A DNA stretch of 64,000 nucleotides, taken from assembly GCF_000710615.1 (NCBI RefSeq), contig NZ_JDTH01000002.1:1170082-1234081 (forward strand). Direction: 5' to 3'. This stretch comes from Haladaptatus cibarius D43 (GTDB lineage: Archaea > Halobacteriota > Halobacteria > Halobacteriales > Haladaptataceae). Position numbers and translations under genes: made by a program. The notes beneath the pieces were generated by a model. It saw only the letters and a program-made list of their open reading frames with translations, searched no databases and was not told the DNA's origin. Positions 7,956 to 17,184 of the stretch are shown in pieces. The first letter of the stretch is position 1; each line of letters begins with the position of its first letter.

Positions 7956-9488
7956 CTACTCCACGGAAAACCCATCGTCACGACCTAAAGCCTCGTCAAT
8001 CGCCTTCACGAGCGCCTTCCCCTTCGCTAGCGTTTCCTCGTACTCCAGTTCTGGCACGGAGTCGTGGACGATTCCGGCCCCGACGCGCAGGTGATACTCG
8101 TCCCGATACCGAACCAGCGTCCGGATGACGATGTTCAAGGTCGCCCGGTCGTCGAAGCCGAGCATGCCGATACTTCCCGTATATGGCCCTCTTCGAGTCG
8201 ATTCCAGTTCGTCGATGATTTCCATCGTCCGGGGTTTTGGCGCGCCAGTAATCGTCCCGCCGGGGAACAGCGCCGCGATTGCGTCCGTCAGACTCACCCC
8301 CGACCGCCGCCGCCCGGCGACCTCCGAAACGAGGTGCATCACCTCGGAGTACTTATCGACCCGGCGGTAATCCGTCACCTCGACAGTTCCGTACTCGGCG
8401 ATTTTCCCGCAGTCGTTTCGCTCCAAATCCACGAGCATCGCGTGTTCTGCGCGTTCTTTCTCGTCGCCGAGGAGGTCGGCTTCGAGTTCCGCGTCCTCCG
8501 CCGCAGTGTCTCCCCGCGTTCGAGTTCCTGCGATGGGTTCCGTGACGATTCGTTCGTCCTCAACGGAGAGCAGGAGTTCCGGACTGGCGCTGACCAAATC
8601 GACGCCCGGAAATTCGATGAGCGCGGAGTAGGGCGCTGGATTCACGCGCCGAAGCGCGTCGAAGGCTTCGACGGGATGCACGCTCGCGGGCGCTTCGAGT
8701 CGCTGGGAGATGTTCGCCTGAAACGTCTCGCCGTCGCGGATGTACCGCTTGACGGCCTGCACGCGCTCCGCGAAGGCGTCCTTGCCACAACTGCTGACGA
8801 ACGACCCCTGTTCGTCGGTGGGCGGGTCGCCAACCGCTTCGTCGCCCTCGATTGCAGATTGGGCGAGGACACACGCCATTTCCCGAGCTTTTTCGTAGGT
8901 CGAATCTGGATTATCAGGGTTCCCGAGTCGTGGACAGGCCGTCACTCGGAGGGTCGTTTCCGGACTCTCGTCCGCTTCGCCGTGCGTTTCCCACGCCGCA
9001 ACGCAGTCGTACAGTCCGAACTGGAGTTGCGGCAGGGTTCGGTCGTCCGTCGCCAGTCCCGGAAGCGTCTCCAACTCGCGCACGAGGTCGTATGAAAGCC
9101 AGCCGAACAGGCCGCAGGGGTACGGAACGTCGCAGTCCCCGCGAAGCAGTGTTTCGTCGTCCAGCACGCCCGAAAGCGCGGCGAGGCTCGTTCCCGACTC
9201 ATTGGCGAACTCGCTGTCCGCTCCGCCGAATAGCGAGTCCGCATCCTGTCTCGCTTGCAGTCGCTCTGTCGGTTCGACGCCGAAGTAGCCCCAGCCGGAC
9301 TGTCCACCCGTCGTCGCCAGATAAAAGCCACCGGAACCGTTCCGCGCGCGTCGGTAGGCGAGAAACGGGTCGTCCACGTCGATACGAACTTCGACGGGAA
9401 TCCTCGCGCCGCGCGATGCGTCGCGGGCCACCTCGCGGTACGCAAACCGCGAGGTGATGACCGTCAGTTTCTCACATCGATTTCGCAC
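7956..9488 (-). CDS. pabB: Chorismate-binding enzyme, aminodeoxychorismate synthase component I-like
   Basis: A 510-residue member of the TrpE/PabB family. The chorismate-binding core covers about 230-500: FQANISQRLE, SPELLL, PIAGTRTRG, DLERNDCGKIA, FPGGTITGAPK and VGAGIV. The N-terminal third lacks a recognisable LLES tryptophan-binding motif (the equivalent stretch reads FYLATTGGQSGW), which argues against a feedback-regulated anthranilate synthase. PIAGT has Ala where classical PabB has Lys (PIKGT). With pabA and pabC downstream and aroE upstream, a p-aminobenzoate role is favoured. The GTG start at 9488 overlaps the upstream gene by 17 bases. A TrpE paralogue remains possible. Confidence 0.75.
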   Translation of the reverse strand: MRNRCEKLTVITSRFAYREVARDASRGARIPVEVRIDVDDPFLAYRRARNGSGGFYLATTGGQSGWGYFGVEPTERLQARQDADSLFGGADSEFANESGTSLAALSGVLDDETLLRGDCDVPYPCGLFGWLSYDLVRELETLPGLATDDRTLPQLQFGLYDCVAAWETHGEADESPETTLRVTACPRLGNPDNPDSTYEKAREMACVLAQSAIEGDEAVGDPPTDEQGSFVSSCGKDAFAERVQAVKRYIRDGETFQANISQRLEAPASVHPVEAFDALRRVNPAPYSALIEFPGVDLVSASPELLLSVEDERIVTEPIAGTRTRGDTAAEDAELEADLLGDEKERAEHAMLVDLERNDCGKIAEYGTVEVTDYRRVDKYSEVMHLVSEVAGRRRSGVSLTDAIAALFPGGTITGAPKPRTMEIIDELESTRRGPYTGSIGMLGFDDRATLNIVIRTLVRYRDEYHLRVGAGIVHDSVPELEYEETLAKGKALVKAIDEALGRDDGFSVE

Positions 9489-10113
9489 GTTCTATCCAGC
9501 CTTCGATTCGCTTCGCCGAGAGGTCGGTTTCTTCCGCGAGTTCCTTGGAGTCCGCGACCGCCAACTCCGCCGTGTCGGCCACGCCCACATTGCGAAGTCG
9601 CTCGGCATACGCCGGGCCGATACCTTTCACGTCTTTGAGCGGTCTGCCAGCCTCAGTCTCCGGTTCGGGTTCCGCCGCCGGTTCGGTTTCATCGACGGGT
9701 TCCGCGTCCTCGGGTTCCGCGTCCTCGATTTCCTCCGGGCCGGGTTCGGGTTCCGTCCCCTCGGTTTGTGCGGGCTGTCCCGCTTCCGCGGACGGCCCAG
9801 TGGCCTCGGCCGGTTCCGCGGCGGTGTCCACCTCCGACTCGGCTTCCGATTCGGCTTCTGCCTCCTCGATGTGGTCGGTCGGTTCGTCCACGAGGTCTTC
9901 GGTCGAGACGCTCGTGTCCGATTCCGGGGTCGCCTCCGATTCCGGGGACTCGTCGGGTTCTGTCTTTTTCACCGCTTTCTCGTTCGTCGCATCCGGTTGC
10001 TCTCGCGTCTCGGTCGGTTCGCGTTCTATCGTCACGCCGGAGTCGCGCTGGCGCGTTTGCGAACGCTCATCGCCAAGACCGAGCAGCGATTTCAGCCGTG
10101 TGATAAGCCCCAT
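9472..10113 (-). CDS. Acidic-linker helix-hairpin-helix protein
   Basis: A 213-residue protein with three parts: a short amphipathic N terminus (MGLITRLKSLLGLGD), a very acidic low-complexity region of about 130 residues rich in E, P, A and S, and a C-terminal HhH-type domain (LKDVKGIGPAYAERLRNVGV ... LSAKRIEGWIERAKSM) like those in DNA-binding or helicase-associated proteins and ribosomal-RNA-linked small proteins. I chose the ATG at 10113 over the one 15 bases upstream because MGLI begins the structured part. It sits between aroE and pabB on the same strand, but its job is unknown. Confidence 0.75.
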   Translation of the reverse strand: MGLITRLKSLLGLGDERSQTRQRDSGVTIEREPTETREQPDATNEKAVKKTEPDESPESEATPESDTSVSTEDLVDEPTDHIEEAEAESEAESEVDTAAEPAEATGPSAEAGQPAQTEGTEPEPGPEEIEDAEPEDAEPVDETEPAAEPEPETEAGRPLKDVKGIGPAYAERLRNVGVADTAELAVADSKELAEETDLSAKRIEGWIERAKSM

Positions 10114-10139
10114 TACATGATTGTACAAAGCCCCATCAC

Positions 10140-10937
10140 TTAAAGGCGTCTTCGCAAGGCGGCGTCCATCCGTTCGACGGGAGCCGGTTCGTCAGTCCAT
10201 ATTTCAAACGCCGCGACGCCTTGAAACAGGAGCATCCACGCGCCGTCGATGGTCGTGGCCCCGCAGTCGGCCGCCTCGCGCAGAAGTGTGGTTTCGAGCG
10301 GTCGGTACACCGCGTCCATCACCGCGAGGTCGGGGTGAAGAGTCTCCCGCGGAACCGGGGAAACGTCCTCCTCCATTCCGACGCTCGTCGCGTTGACCAG
10401 CACATCCGCCTCGGGAACGATGTCGCTCAATTCGTCCAATCCGTGCGCGCTCGCGCCCGGCACGTTCTCGGCCAGCGATTCGGCGCGCGTGCCGGTTCGG
10501 TTTGCAATCCGAACCGTCGCGCCCTCGTCCGCCAGCATGAATGCGACTGCGCGCGCCGCCCCGCCAGCACCGACGACGACCGCGGATGTTCCGTCGAGTG
10601 CCACGTCGTGGCGGGAAAACGCGCGGCGAGCGCCCTCTGTGTCCGTGTTGTGGCCGGTTGGAGTACCGGAGCCGGAGAAATCGACCGTGTTCACCGCGCC
10701 GATTCGCTCCGCGAGCGAATCGGCTTCGACGTGGGAAAGAACGTCTTCTTTGAACGGAATCGTGACGTTCAATCCTCGGATACCGAGCGTCTGTGCGCCC
10801 TCGATTGCTGCCCCGATTCTTTCTGGTTCAAAAGTTACATATCGCGCGTTCAACCCGAGTTCGTCGTATGCAGACTCGTGCATCGGCGACGACAGAGAGT
10901 GGCCGACTGGATTGCCGAGCAGTCCGTAAACGTCCAT
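10140..10937 (-). CDS. aroE: Shikimate dehydrogenase
   Basis: A 265-residue enzyme that reduces 3-dehydroshikimate to shikimate with NADPH in the cytoplasm, on the route to chorismate. [13 protein letters not shown] (residues 9-21, shikimate binding), [10 protein letters not shown] with the catalytic Lys near 64, [11 protein letters not shown], and the Rossmann glycine loop [11 protein letters not shown] (near 120) are all present and the length is normal. It starts a minus-strand run whose products use chorismate (pabB, pabA, pabC), which fits the pathway. It is divergent from the antiporter at 11017, with an inverted repeat in the shared promoter region. Confidence 0.93.
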   Translation of the reverse strand: MDVYGLLGNPVGHSLSSPMHESAYDELGLNARYVTFEPERIGAAIEGAQTLGIRGLNVTIPFKEDVLSHVEADSLAERIGAVNTVDFSGSGTPTGHNTDTEGARRAFSRHDVALDGTSAVVVGAGGAARAVAFMLADEGATVRIANRTGTRAESLAENVPGASAHGLDELSDIVPEADVLVNATSVGMEEDVSPVPRETLHPDLAVMDAVYRPLETTLLREAADCGATTIDGAWMLLFQGVAAFEIWTDEPAPVERMDAALRRRL

Positions 10938-10957
10938 ACGTCATCTGTGGTCTGCTA

Positions 10958-10990
10958 ACGAATAACCTATTCGTCGGAAGTAATATATAT
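10958..10990. promoter_or_regulatory. Palindrome and TATA-like box in aroE/antiporter divergent promoter
   Basis: ACGAATA-ACC-TATTCGT (10958-10974) is a perfect 7-base-arm inverted repeat centred 30 bases upstream of the aroE start. An AT run, TAATATATAT (about 10980-10989), follows and is placed to serve as a TATA box for the plus-strand antiporter at 11017. Operator function is inferred from position and symmetry only. Confidence 0.4.
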
Positions 10991-11016
10991 TGGTGGTGAA
11001 ATGAATCAGGAAGACA

Positions 11017-11982
11017 ATGTACGCGCCGCAATTCACGATGGGAATGTCCGCCGACCTGCTGTTACTGCTCGGTGGTATCGTACTCCTCTATATCGGTGCA
11101 GAACTGCTCGTGGATAGCGCGTCGTCGCTCGCGCTCGGCGTCGGCATCGCTCCGGTGACTATCGGCGTGACAATCATCGCCTTTGCAACGACCGCGCCGG
11201 AACTGTTTGTCAGCCTCATCGGTGCCGTCTCCGTCTCCGGCGACATCGGCCTCGGCAACATCGTCGGGTCGAACATCGCCAATATCGGCCTCGTGTTGGG
11301 TGCGTCCGCACTCGTCCAACCGATGGCAGTCAACCGCGACCTGCTGTGGCGACATGGGTCGTTCATGCTCGCCGCCGTCGTCCTCCTCGTCGTTCTGGGA
11401 AGCGACGGCGTGCTCAGTGCGGCTGACGGCGCACTTCTGCTCGCCGTCCTCGCCGTCTTCACGGCCTACATCCTTCGGCACACGCGCCGCGGCGGCGACG
11501 AGGCTGCCGTCACCGACGAAGTCGGCGACGAAGGAGCAATCAACACGCGCACCGTCGGCATGTTCGTCCTCTCGGTTGCCGTCCTGCTGGCGGGGTCGCG
11601 TCTGCTCATCATGGGGAGCGTCGAACTACTCCGTGGATTCGGCTTTTCCGACCTCTTCATCGGCCTCACCGTCGTCGCGTTCGGTACCTCGCTTCCCGAA
11701 CTCGCCACCTCGATGGTCAGTTCCGCCCGCGACGAAGCGGATTTGAGCATCAGCAACGTTATCGGAAGCAACATCTACAACATCCTCGCGGTTATCGGCG
11801 TGCTGGCGCTCGTCGTTCCGGTGAACGTTCCGGTGGCCACGCAGAACTTCGAGTTCCCGTTCCTCATCGCCTTCACGGTCGGCGCGATGGCACTGATGGC
11901 ACACCGACATCACGTCTCTCGGTTTAACGGTCTACTGTTAGTCGCCGGATACGGCGCGTTCGTCTTCCTCTTGTTTCCCTGA
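11017..11982 (+). CDS. Sodium/calcium exchanger family protein (CaCA)
   Basis: A 321-residue integral membrane protein with about ten hydrophobic segments and the two inverted alpha repeats of the CaCA superfamily: FATTAPELFVSLIGAV...GNIVGSNIANIGLV (about 55-95) and VAFGTSLPELATSMVSS...NVIGSNIYNILAV (about 218-255). These repeats form the ion-binding centre, so the protein probably exchanges Ca2+ for Na+ or H+. A hydrophilic cytoplasmic loop lies between them (TRRGGDEAAVTDEVGDEG). Internal Met at 11038 or 11044 are alternative starts. A second, more divergent family member follows 46 bases downstream. Confidence 0.9.
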   Translation: MYAPQFTMGMSADLLLLLGGIVLLYIGAELLVDSASSLALGVGIAPVTIGVTIIAFATTAPELFVSLIGAVSVSGDIGLGNIVGSNIANIGLVLGASALVQPMAVNRDLLWRHGSFMLAAVVLLVVLGSDGVLSAADGALLLAVLAVFTAYILRHTRRGGDEAAVTDEVGDEGAINTRTVGMFVLSVAVLLAGSRLLIMGSVELLRGFGFSDLFIGLTVVAFGTSLPELATSMVSSARDEADLSISNVIGSNIYNILAVIGVLALVVPVNVPVATQNFEFPFLIAFTVGAMALMAHRHHVSRFNGLLLVAGYGAFVFLLFP

Positions 11983-12028
11983 TTCCGGAACGCAAGGATT
12001 ACCTTCGGCGACCAGCAACTGATGTTCG

Positions 12029-13318
12029 ATGAAGGAACGATTACGACATCCACTTACAGCAGTTTTTCTCTCGGTGCTTCTAACAGCACCGTGGATGGGG
12101 CTGTGGGCGACCGGAAACGCCCATTCCCTTTCGACGCTGCAGACGATTGCCATCACCGGAATTTCAGTACTCGGCGCATCGTTTTTGCTTGCATGGGGGG
12201 CGGAGACGGCGGAGGAGGACGTTCCGCGTGCATTCGCGCTCGCCATCCTCGCCGTTCTCGCCGTCGCCCCCGAATACGCGGTTGACGCACTGTACGCGTG
12301 GAACGCGGGCGCGTTCGCCGGAACCCCTCGCGGGGCGGAAAACGCGAGCCTCGCCGTTGCGAACATGACCGGCGCGAACCGCATCCTCATCGGACTCGGC
12401 TGGTCGGCTATCGCCGTGTTCGCCATTTACAAAGCGAAGACGACGAACGACCCTGCGGTCGAAAGTCGGAGCGGCTTCCTCGCCGACCGAGTGAAACTCG
12501 ACCCGGACATTTCGACCGAAATTCTCTTCCTCTTCATCGCAACCATCTACGCCTTCTTCGTGCCGCTCGGCGACGGCATCGGCTGGCCAGACATGGTGTT
12601 CCTCGTCGGCCTGTACTTCACATACATCATCTTCACGCTGAACGCGCCGCACACCGACGAAGAGCAGGTCGGCGTCCCGGCCTACTTCCAGTCGTTCAAA
12701 AAGAGCATTCGTGTTCCCATCTATCTCGGGATGTTTGCGTTCTCGGCTGTCGTTATTTTCACCGCCGTCGAACCGTTCGCGCACGGATTGGAGGCATACG
12801 GGGAGCAAATCGGCGTTCCCTCGTTCTTGATGATTCAGTGGGTTGCGCCGCTCGCTAGCGAGAGTCCGGAACTCATCGTCGTCGCGTATCTGGTCAACAA
12901 GGCGCGCTCGACGGCGGCGTTCAACGCGCTCATCTCCTCGAAACTCAACCAGTGGACGCTCCTCATTGGAACCCTCGTCCTCGTTTACAGCATCTCGCTC
13001 GGCAGTCTCGAAACCCTTCCGCTCGGCCAGAAACAAGCTGGTGAAATCTGGCTCACCGCCGCACAGAGCTTCTTCGCGCTGGCGATTCTGGTCAACTTCA
13101 CAATCAGCATCCGCGAAGCCCTCGCACTGCTCGTGTTGTTCCTCGTGCAGTTGTATCCGGATTTCCACCACTACGACGCTCTCATCGCGTTCAGCGCCGT
13201 TTACATCGTCCTCGGAATCGCGCTGTTGGCGACTCGCCGGGAGGCGCTTCAATTCCTCGTCGGTCGCGTCTACAAGCGTATTTCCGGCGGCGAACCGGCA
13301 CCGGTAGAACAGGTCTGA
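12029..13318 (+). CDS. Divergent sodium/calcium exchanger-like membrane protein
   Basis: A 429-residue polytopic membrane protein with about 11-12 hydrophobic segments. The two half-repeats are recognisable: AEEDVPRAFALAILAVLAVAPEYAVDALYAW...NMTGANRILIGLG and WVAPLASESPELIVVAYLV...LISSKLNQWTLLIGT. The second keeps S-E-S-P-E-L, while the first has APEYAV instead of the usual TS/APEL. It is longer than the upstream paralogue and has a distinct N-terminal signal-anchor. This architecture is common in haloarchaea, annotated as sodium:calcium antiporter. The gene lies 46 bases after the first exchanger, probably in the same operon. Ion specificity is unknown. Confidence 0.8.
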   Translation: MKERLRHPLTAVFLSVLLTAPWMGLWATGNAHSLSTLQTIAITGISVLGASFLLAWGAETAEEDVPRAFALAILAVLAVAPEYAVDALYAWNAGAFAGTPRGAENASLAVANMTGANRILIGLGWSAIAVFAIYKAKTTNDPAVESRSGFLADRVKLDPDISTEILFLFIATIYAFFVPLGDGIGWPDMVFLVGLYFTYIIFTLNAPHTDEEQVGVPAYFQSFKKSIRVPIYLGMFAFSAVVIFTAVEPFAHGLEAYGEQIGVPSFLMIQWVAPLASESPELIVVAYLVNKARSTAAFNALISSKLNQWTLLIGTLVLVYSISLGSLETLPLGQKQAGEIWLTAAQSFFALAILVNFTISIREALALLVLFLVQLYPDFHHYDALIAFSAVYIVLGIALLATRREALQFLVGRVYKRISGGEPAPVEQV

Positions 13319-13399
13319 CCGTTTCGGCACTCCAACAGCGCCCGTAGAAGTCAGTCCACATTCGACGCCCTTTTTCGATTTTAGCGCGGAGTCCTGACC

Positions 13400-14800
13400 A
13401 TGATTGCCGTCGTCGTCAGCCGCGCCGATTACGCCTCGGAACACATCGGCGAGCAGTTGCATTCGAAAGCGGAGTGGATGGAAAACGAAGACGATTCTCG
13501 CCCCGACGCCGACGGTGGCGGAACGTACTACCAGCGCGAGGGATTCGAACTTCGCGAGTTCGAATCCCTCCACCTCGACATCGAAAACGTTGCAGAGGCG
13601 TTCTCGAATCCCGAAATGCTCGTCTTCGCCTCCCGCCACTCGGGCGACACCGGCCCACTGCTGACGGCACACTTCACGGGCAACTTCGGCCCGGCGGAGT
13701 ACGGCGGGGCGGACGGGAAACTCGCGGAAACGTCTCCGAACGCGCAGAAAAAACTGCTCGATTCGTTCGACGAGCACGCGCCGGAATCCTACGAAGTTGG
13801 CATGGAGTGTACCCATCACGGGCCGAGCGAAGTCCGCGTTCCGTCGATGTTCGTGGAACTCGGAAGCGGCGACGAACAGTGGAACGATTCCGATGCGGCG
13901 CGCGCAGTCGCGCAGGCCATCCTTGACCTTCACGGCGTCGAACCGACGCGCGAACGACAACTGGTTGGCTTCGGTGGCGGTCACTACGTCCCGCGATTCG
14001 AGCGAATCGTCCGCGAGACGGACTGGGCCGTCGGCCACATCGCCTCGGACTGGAATCTGGAGGAACTCGGGTCGCCAGACGAGTCACAGGCGCGGGAAAC
14101 GATTCGGCAGGCGTTCGAGCGAAGCGGCGCGGAGTACGCGGTTTGTGAGGGTGAGTACCCGGAACTGGAATCGGTCGTCGCCGACCTCGGCTATCGACTC
14201 GTGAGCGAAACGTGGGTTCGGGAGGTGTCCGGCGTTTCCCTCTCGCTCGCGGAAAAGCTGGAAACCGAACTGTCGTCGGTCGAATCCGGACTGCGATTTG
14301 GAGAAGTGGCGGGCAGCATGGGCACTGCGGCCGACACGGACGATACAGACGACACGGACGATGCAGACGACCCGAACGATGCAGACGACCCGAACGAGTT
14401 CGAAATCGTCCCGCTCCCCGACGATTTGCTCGACAGTGCGACGGGAATCGACCGCGAGGAGACGCGGGATGCGGTTGCGAAGCACGCAATCGCGTTCGAA
14501 ACCGAACAAGGGGGGACGCGAGTTTCGGGGCGGGCGGCAGTTCGCGGGCCGGACGATTACGACGCCATTATCGACGCGCTGGCGGCGCTTCTCGACCGAA
14601 AGTACGACGAAGTCGAACGAACGCCGGACGAAATCGTGGTACGAGAAACCGGCTTCGACCCCGAAAAAGCCCGGAAACTGGGTGTTTCGGAGGGACCGAA
14701 GTTCGGAAAACTCTCGGCGGGAACCGCGGTAACGGTCGCAGAAAGGACGATTCCGCCGGAGGCCGTGCGAACCGAACGCACACATCGCTTTTCCATATAA
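13400..14800 (+). CDS. dtdA: D-aminoacyl-tRNA deacylase, archaeal type
   Basis: A 466-residue homologue of archaeal DTD2/DtdA, which removes D-amino acids mischarged on tRNA. MIAVVVSRADYASEHIGEQL, FASRHSGDTGPLLTAHFTGNFG, VGMECTHHGPSEVRVPSMFVELGS and GGGHYVPRF are the family's conserved stretches, including the His-rich metal site. A low-complexity Asp/Thr/Asn insert (about residues 312-334, bases 14332-14400) interrupts the usual sequence. A C-terminal extension of about 120 residues follows, as in other haloarchaea. It is upstream of ftsZ1, 135 bases away. Confidence 0.9.
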   Translation: MIAVVVSRADYASEHIGEQLHSKAEWMENEDDSRPDADGGGTYYQREGFELREFESLHLDIENVAEAFSNPEMLVFASRHSGDTGPLLTAHFTGNFGPAEYGGADGKLAETSPNAQKKLLDSFDEHAPESYEVGMECTHHGPSEVRVPSMFVELGSGDEQWNDSDAARAVAQAILDLHGVEPTRERQLVGFGGGHYVPRFERIVRETDWAVGHIASDWNLEELGSPDESQARETIRQAFERSGAEYAVCEGEYPELESVVADLGYRLVSETWVREVSGVSLSLAEKLETELSSVESGLRFGEVAGSMGTAADTDDTDDTDDADDPNDADDPNEFEIVPLPDDLLDSATGIDREETRDAVAKHAIAFETEQGGTRVSGRAAVRGPDDYDAIIDALAALLDRKYDEVERTPDEIVVRETGFDPEKARKLGVSEGPKFGKLSAGTAVTVAERTIPPEAVRTERTHRFSI

Positions 14801-14935
14801 TTTTTGAACGTTTCGCGTGGTAAATCGGTGGTTCACATAAGTATTATTCTATAGGTGGTGTGCGAACGTGCGTCAGACGTGCGTCATCCAGAGGGGAAAG
14901 ATAATTAATCTGCGTTGGTAAACCAAACCTCAAGG

Positions 14936-16093
14936 ATGGACTCCATTGTCGAAGACGCCATTGAGGAGGCAGAAGGGGAGCAACAAAACGCCTCCCAGAC
15001 GCAAATCGGTGGTGCCAGAAACGAGGCCGCCCCGTCGGGTACGACCCCATCGGGCACGATGACCGACGACCAACTAGAAGACGTACTCAAAGACCTCCAG
15101 ACGAACATTACCGTCGTCGGCTGTGGCGGCGGCGGAGGAAACACGGTCAACCGAATGGCCGAAGAAGGAATCCACGGCGCGTCGCTGGTCGCCGCGAACA
15201 CCGACGTTCAGCATCTCGTGGAAATCGAAGCGGATACCAAAATCCTGATGGGCGAGCAAAAGACCAGCGGACGCGGCGCGGGGTCGCTTCCGCAGGTCGG
15301 CGAGGAAGCCGCGCTCGAAAGTCAGGAGGATATTTACGACGCGATTCAGGGGTCGGACATGGTGTTCGTCACCGCCGGACTCGGCGGCGGGACGGGAACC
15401 GGTAGCGCCCCGGTCGTCGCAAAGGCCGCGCGCGAGGCTGGCGCGCTCACCATCGCCATCGTCACGACGCCGTTCACGGCGGAGGGCGAAGTCCGACGCA
15501 CGAACGCCGAGGCCGGACTGGAACGACTGCGCGACGTGAGCGACACGGTCATCGTCGTCCCGAACGACCGACTGCTCGACTCCGTGGGCAAACTGCCCGT
15601 CAAGCAGGCGTTTAAGGTCGCCGACGAAGTGCTCATGCGCTCGGTGAAGGGAATCACGGAACTCATCACCAAACCCGGACTGGTCAATCTGGACTTCGCC
15701 GACGTTCGTACCGTCATGGAAAAAGGCGGCGTGGCAATGATTGGACTGGGCGAGAGCGATTCGGATTCGAAGGCACAGGATTCGGTCAAAAGTGCCCTGC
15801 GCTCGCCGCTCCTCGACGTGGACATCAGCGGCGCGAAATCCGCGCTGGTCAACGTCACGGGTGGCAACGACATGTCCATTGAAGAGGCAGAAGGCGTGGT
15901 CGAACAGATTTACGACCGCATCGACCCCGACGCCCGCATCATCTGGGGAACCTCCATCGACGAGAGTCTGGAGGGCACTATGCGCACCATGATTGTCGTC
16001 ACCGGCGTCCAGTCGCCGCAAATCTACGGTCGCAGCGACGAAGAGCAGGCGCAGGCCACAAGTCGAACCGAAGACATCGACTACGTCGAGTAG
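14936..16093 (+). CDS. ftsZ1: Cell division protein FtsZ, type 1
   Basis: A 385-residue tubulin-like GTPase that polymerises at mid-cell. The G-box [27 protein letters not shown] near the N terminus, NAEAGLERL and the T7 loop [11 protein letters not shown] are intact. The start at [13 protein letters not shown] is the usual haloarchaeal N terminus; a TTG frame extends 7 codons upstream. The N-terminal extension of about 45 residues before [10 protein letters not shown] and the secE-spt5 neighbours downstream fit FtsZ1, the haloarchaeal paralogue involved mainly in ring assembly. Confidence 0.93.
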   Translation: MDSIVEDAIEEAEGEQQNASQTQIGGARNEAAPSGTTPSGTMTDDQLEDVLKDLQTNITVVGCGGGGGNTVNRMAEEGIHGASLVAANTDVQHLVEIEADTKILMGEQKTSGRGAGSLPQVGEEAALESQEDIYDAIQGSDMVFVTAGLGGGTGTGSAPVVAKAAREAGALTIAIVTTPFTAEGEVRRTNAEAGLERLRDVSDTVIVVPNDRLLDSVGKLPVKQAFKVADEVLMRSVKGITELITKPGLVNLDFADVRTVMEKGGVAMIGLGESDSDSKAQDSVKSALRSPLLDVDISGAKSALVNVTGGNDMSIEEAEGVVEQIYDRIDPDARIIWGTSIDESLEGTMRTMIVVTGVQSPQIYGRSDEEQAQATSRTEDIDYVE

Positions 16094-16171
16094 TTCGCTG
16101 GCTGATAAATCAGAGCGATTTTTGCGAGAGTTTTCAGCATTTTGACCGTGACCGGTAAAGGGATAATCAGC

Positions 16172-16528
16172 TTATCTATTGACTGCAATCAAAATGCCGT
16201 AGAGTACAAATCCATCACCGAGGACAGCACCACTAATCCATCTGTTTGCGGTGTTCGAACTCACGACGCCAATACCGAGGATGCAAAGCCCACAGAGCGC
16301 CCAGAACAGCCCTCTCCAGTAGCGATTCAAGTCGGTAAACCATGGAGATAGTCGCGGCGCGAGTAGACTCACAACACCAATTGCAATCAGTGCGATACTC
16401 GACACGACGCCACCAGTGTTGACCGAATCCCCGTGGAATACGAATATCGTCATCGCTACCAGTCCAACAGCGATGTACGAGAGGCCGTCCCACAACCCGC
16501 CGAAGTCAGAACGGCCACTCTCGGTCAT
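16172..16528 (-). CDS. Small membrane protein, unknown function
   Basis: A 118-residue protein with four predicted membrane segments: SYIAVGLVAMTIFVF, VVSSIALIAIGVVSLLAP, GLFWALCGLCILGIGVV and AVLGDGFVLYGILIAV. It has no motif I recognise. The ATG at 16526-16528 is the only reasonable start. It lies on the strand opposite to ftsZ1 and the secE genes, in locally less GC-rich DNA, and may be a later insertion between ftsZ1 and secE. No function is proposed. Confidence 0.65.
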   Translation of the reverse strand: MTESGRSDFGGLWDGLSYIAVGLVAMTIFVFHGDSVNTGGVVSSIALIAIGVVSLLAPRLSPWFTDLNRYWRGLFWALCGLCILGIGVVSSNTANRWISGAVLGDGFVLYGILIAVNR

Positions 16529-16672
16529 TAGTCCCTATTGGACACTGCACGGGAAAATATCTGCGAAGATAGGATTGGATAGCGGATTCAATAGCGAATT
16601 TTCCGCAAAAATTCATCAACAGAGCCGATTGCTATTATATAGTCTAATGATTATATTTCAGTGAAAATAAAA

Positions 16673-17098
16673 ATGAACCTACACCGACGGCAACTGCTTT
16701 TCAGTATCCCGCCAGCGGTGGCGCTTGCGGGCTGTTCCGCGTTCGGTTCGCAGTCGGTCGAACTGTCGAACATCTCGTTCATCAACCTCGATGATTCGCC
16801 TCACGATATTCACGTCCGTATCGAGCGCAACGGAGAGGCGGTTCACGAGCAAACTTATTCGCTCGCCCGGTCGTCCGAATCGGGAACGAAATCGAATCCC
16901 GCGCCGGTAATCGACGAACCGTGGATGCACGAAAAAGGGCAGTTCACCATCGAGGCTCGCATGGACGACAGGGAGTGGAAACGCCACCAAATTCCTGCGA
17001 AAAATCGTTCGGGGGAGTGCTATGCGGTCGTGATTCGCGTTCGCAACGCCGACCGACTGGAATTTCCGCTCGATTCGATGGCAAGCGGTTGCCAATAA
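16673..17098 (+). CDS. Predicted Tat lipoprotein, unknown function
   Basis: A 141-residue secreted protein. MNLHRRQLLFSIPPAVALAGC has a twin-arginine-like N region, a hydrophobic core and a lipobox (LAGC), so it should be exported by Tat and lipid-anchored outside the membrane. The mature part is beta-rich (SHISF..., IHVRIERNGEAVHEQTY), like the small immunoglobulin-like domains of other haloarchaeal lipoproteins. The ATG at 16673 is preferred to a GTG four codons upstream because it puts the arginines near the start. An AT-rich promoter region with a TATA-like tract (about 16635-16645) precedes it. Confidence 0.75.
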   Translation: MNLHRRQLLFSIPPAVALAGCSAFGSQSVELSNISFINLDDSPHDIHVRIERNGEAVHEQTYSLARSSESGTKSNPAPVIDEPWMHEKGQFTIEARMDDREWKRHQIPAKNRSGECYAVVIRVRNADRLEFPLDSMASGCQ

Positions 17099-17184
17099 GT
17101 GGGGGTTCCCCCCGTCCACACGAACGACGCTCTCGGCTGACCTTGGAAAGATAGAAAAAGCCCGATGGCTAAGCACAACTAACT

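Noticed and set aside
12164-14038. 624-codon minus frame
   Set aside because: Antisense to the antiporter and dtdA genes, which have clear family motifs.
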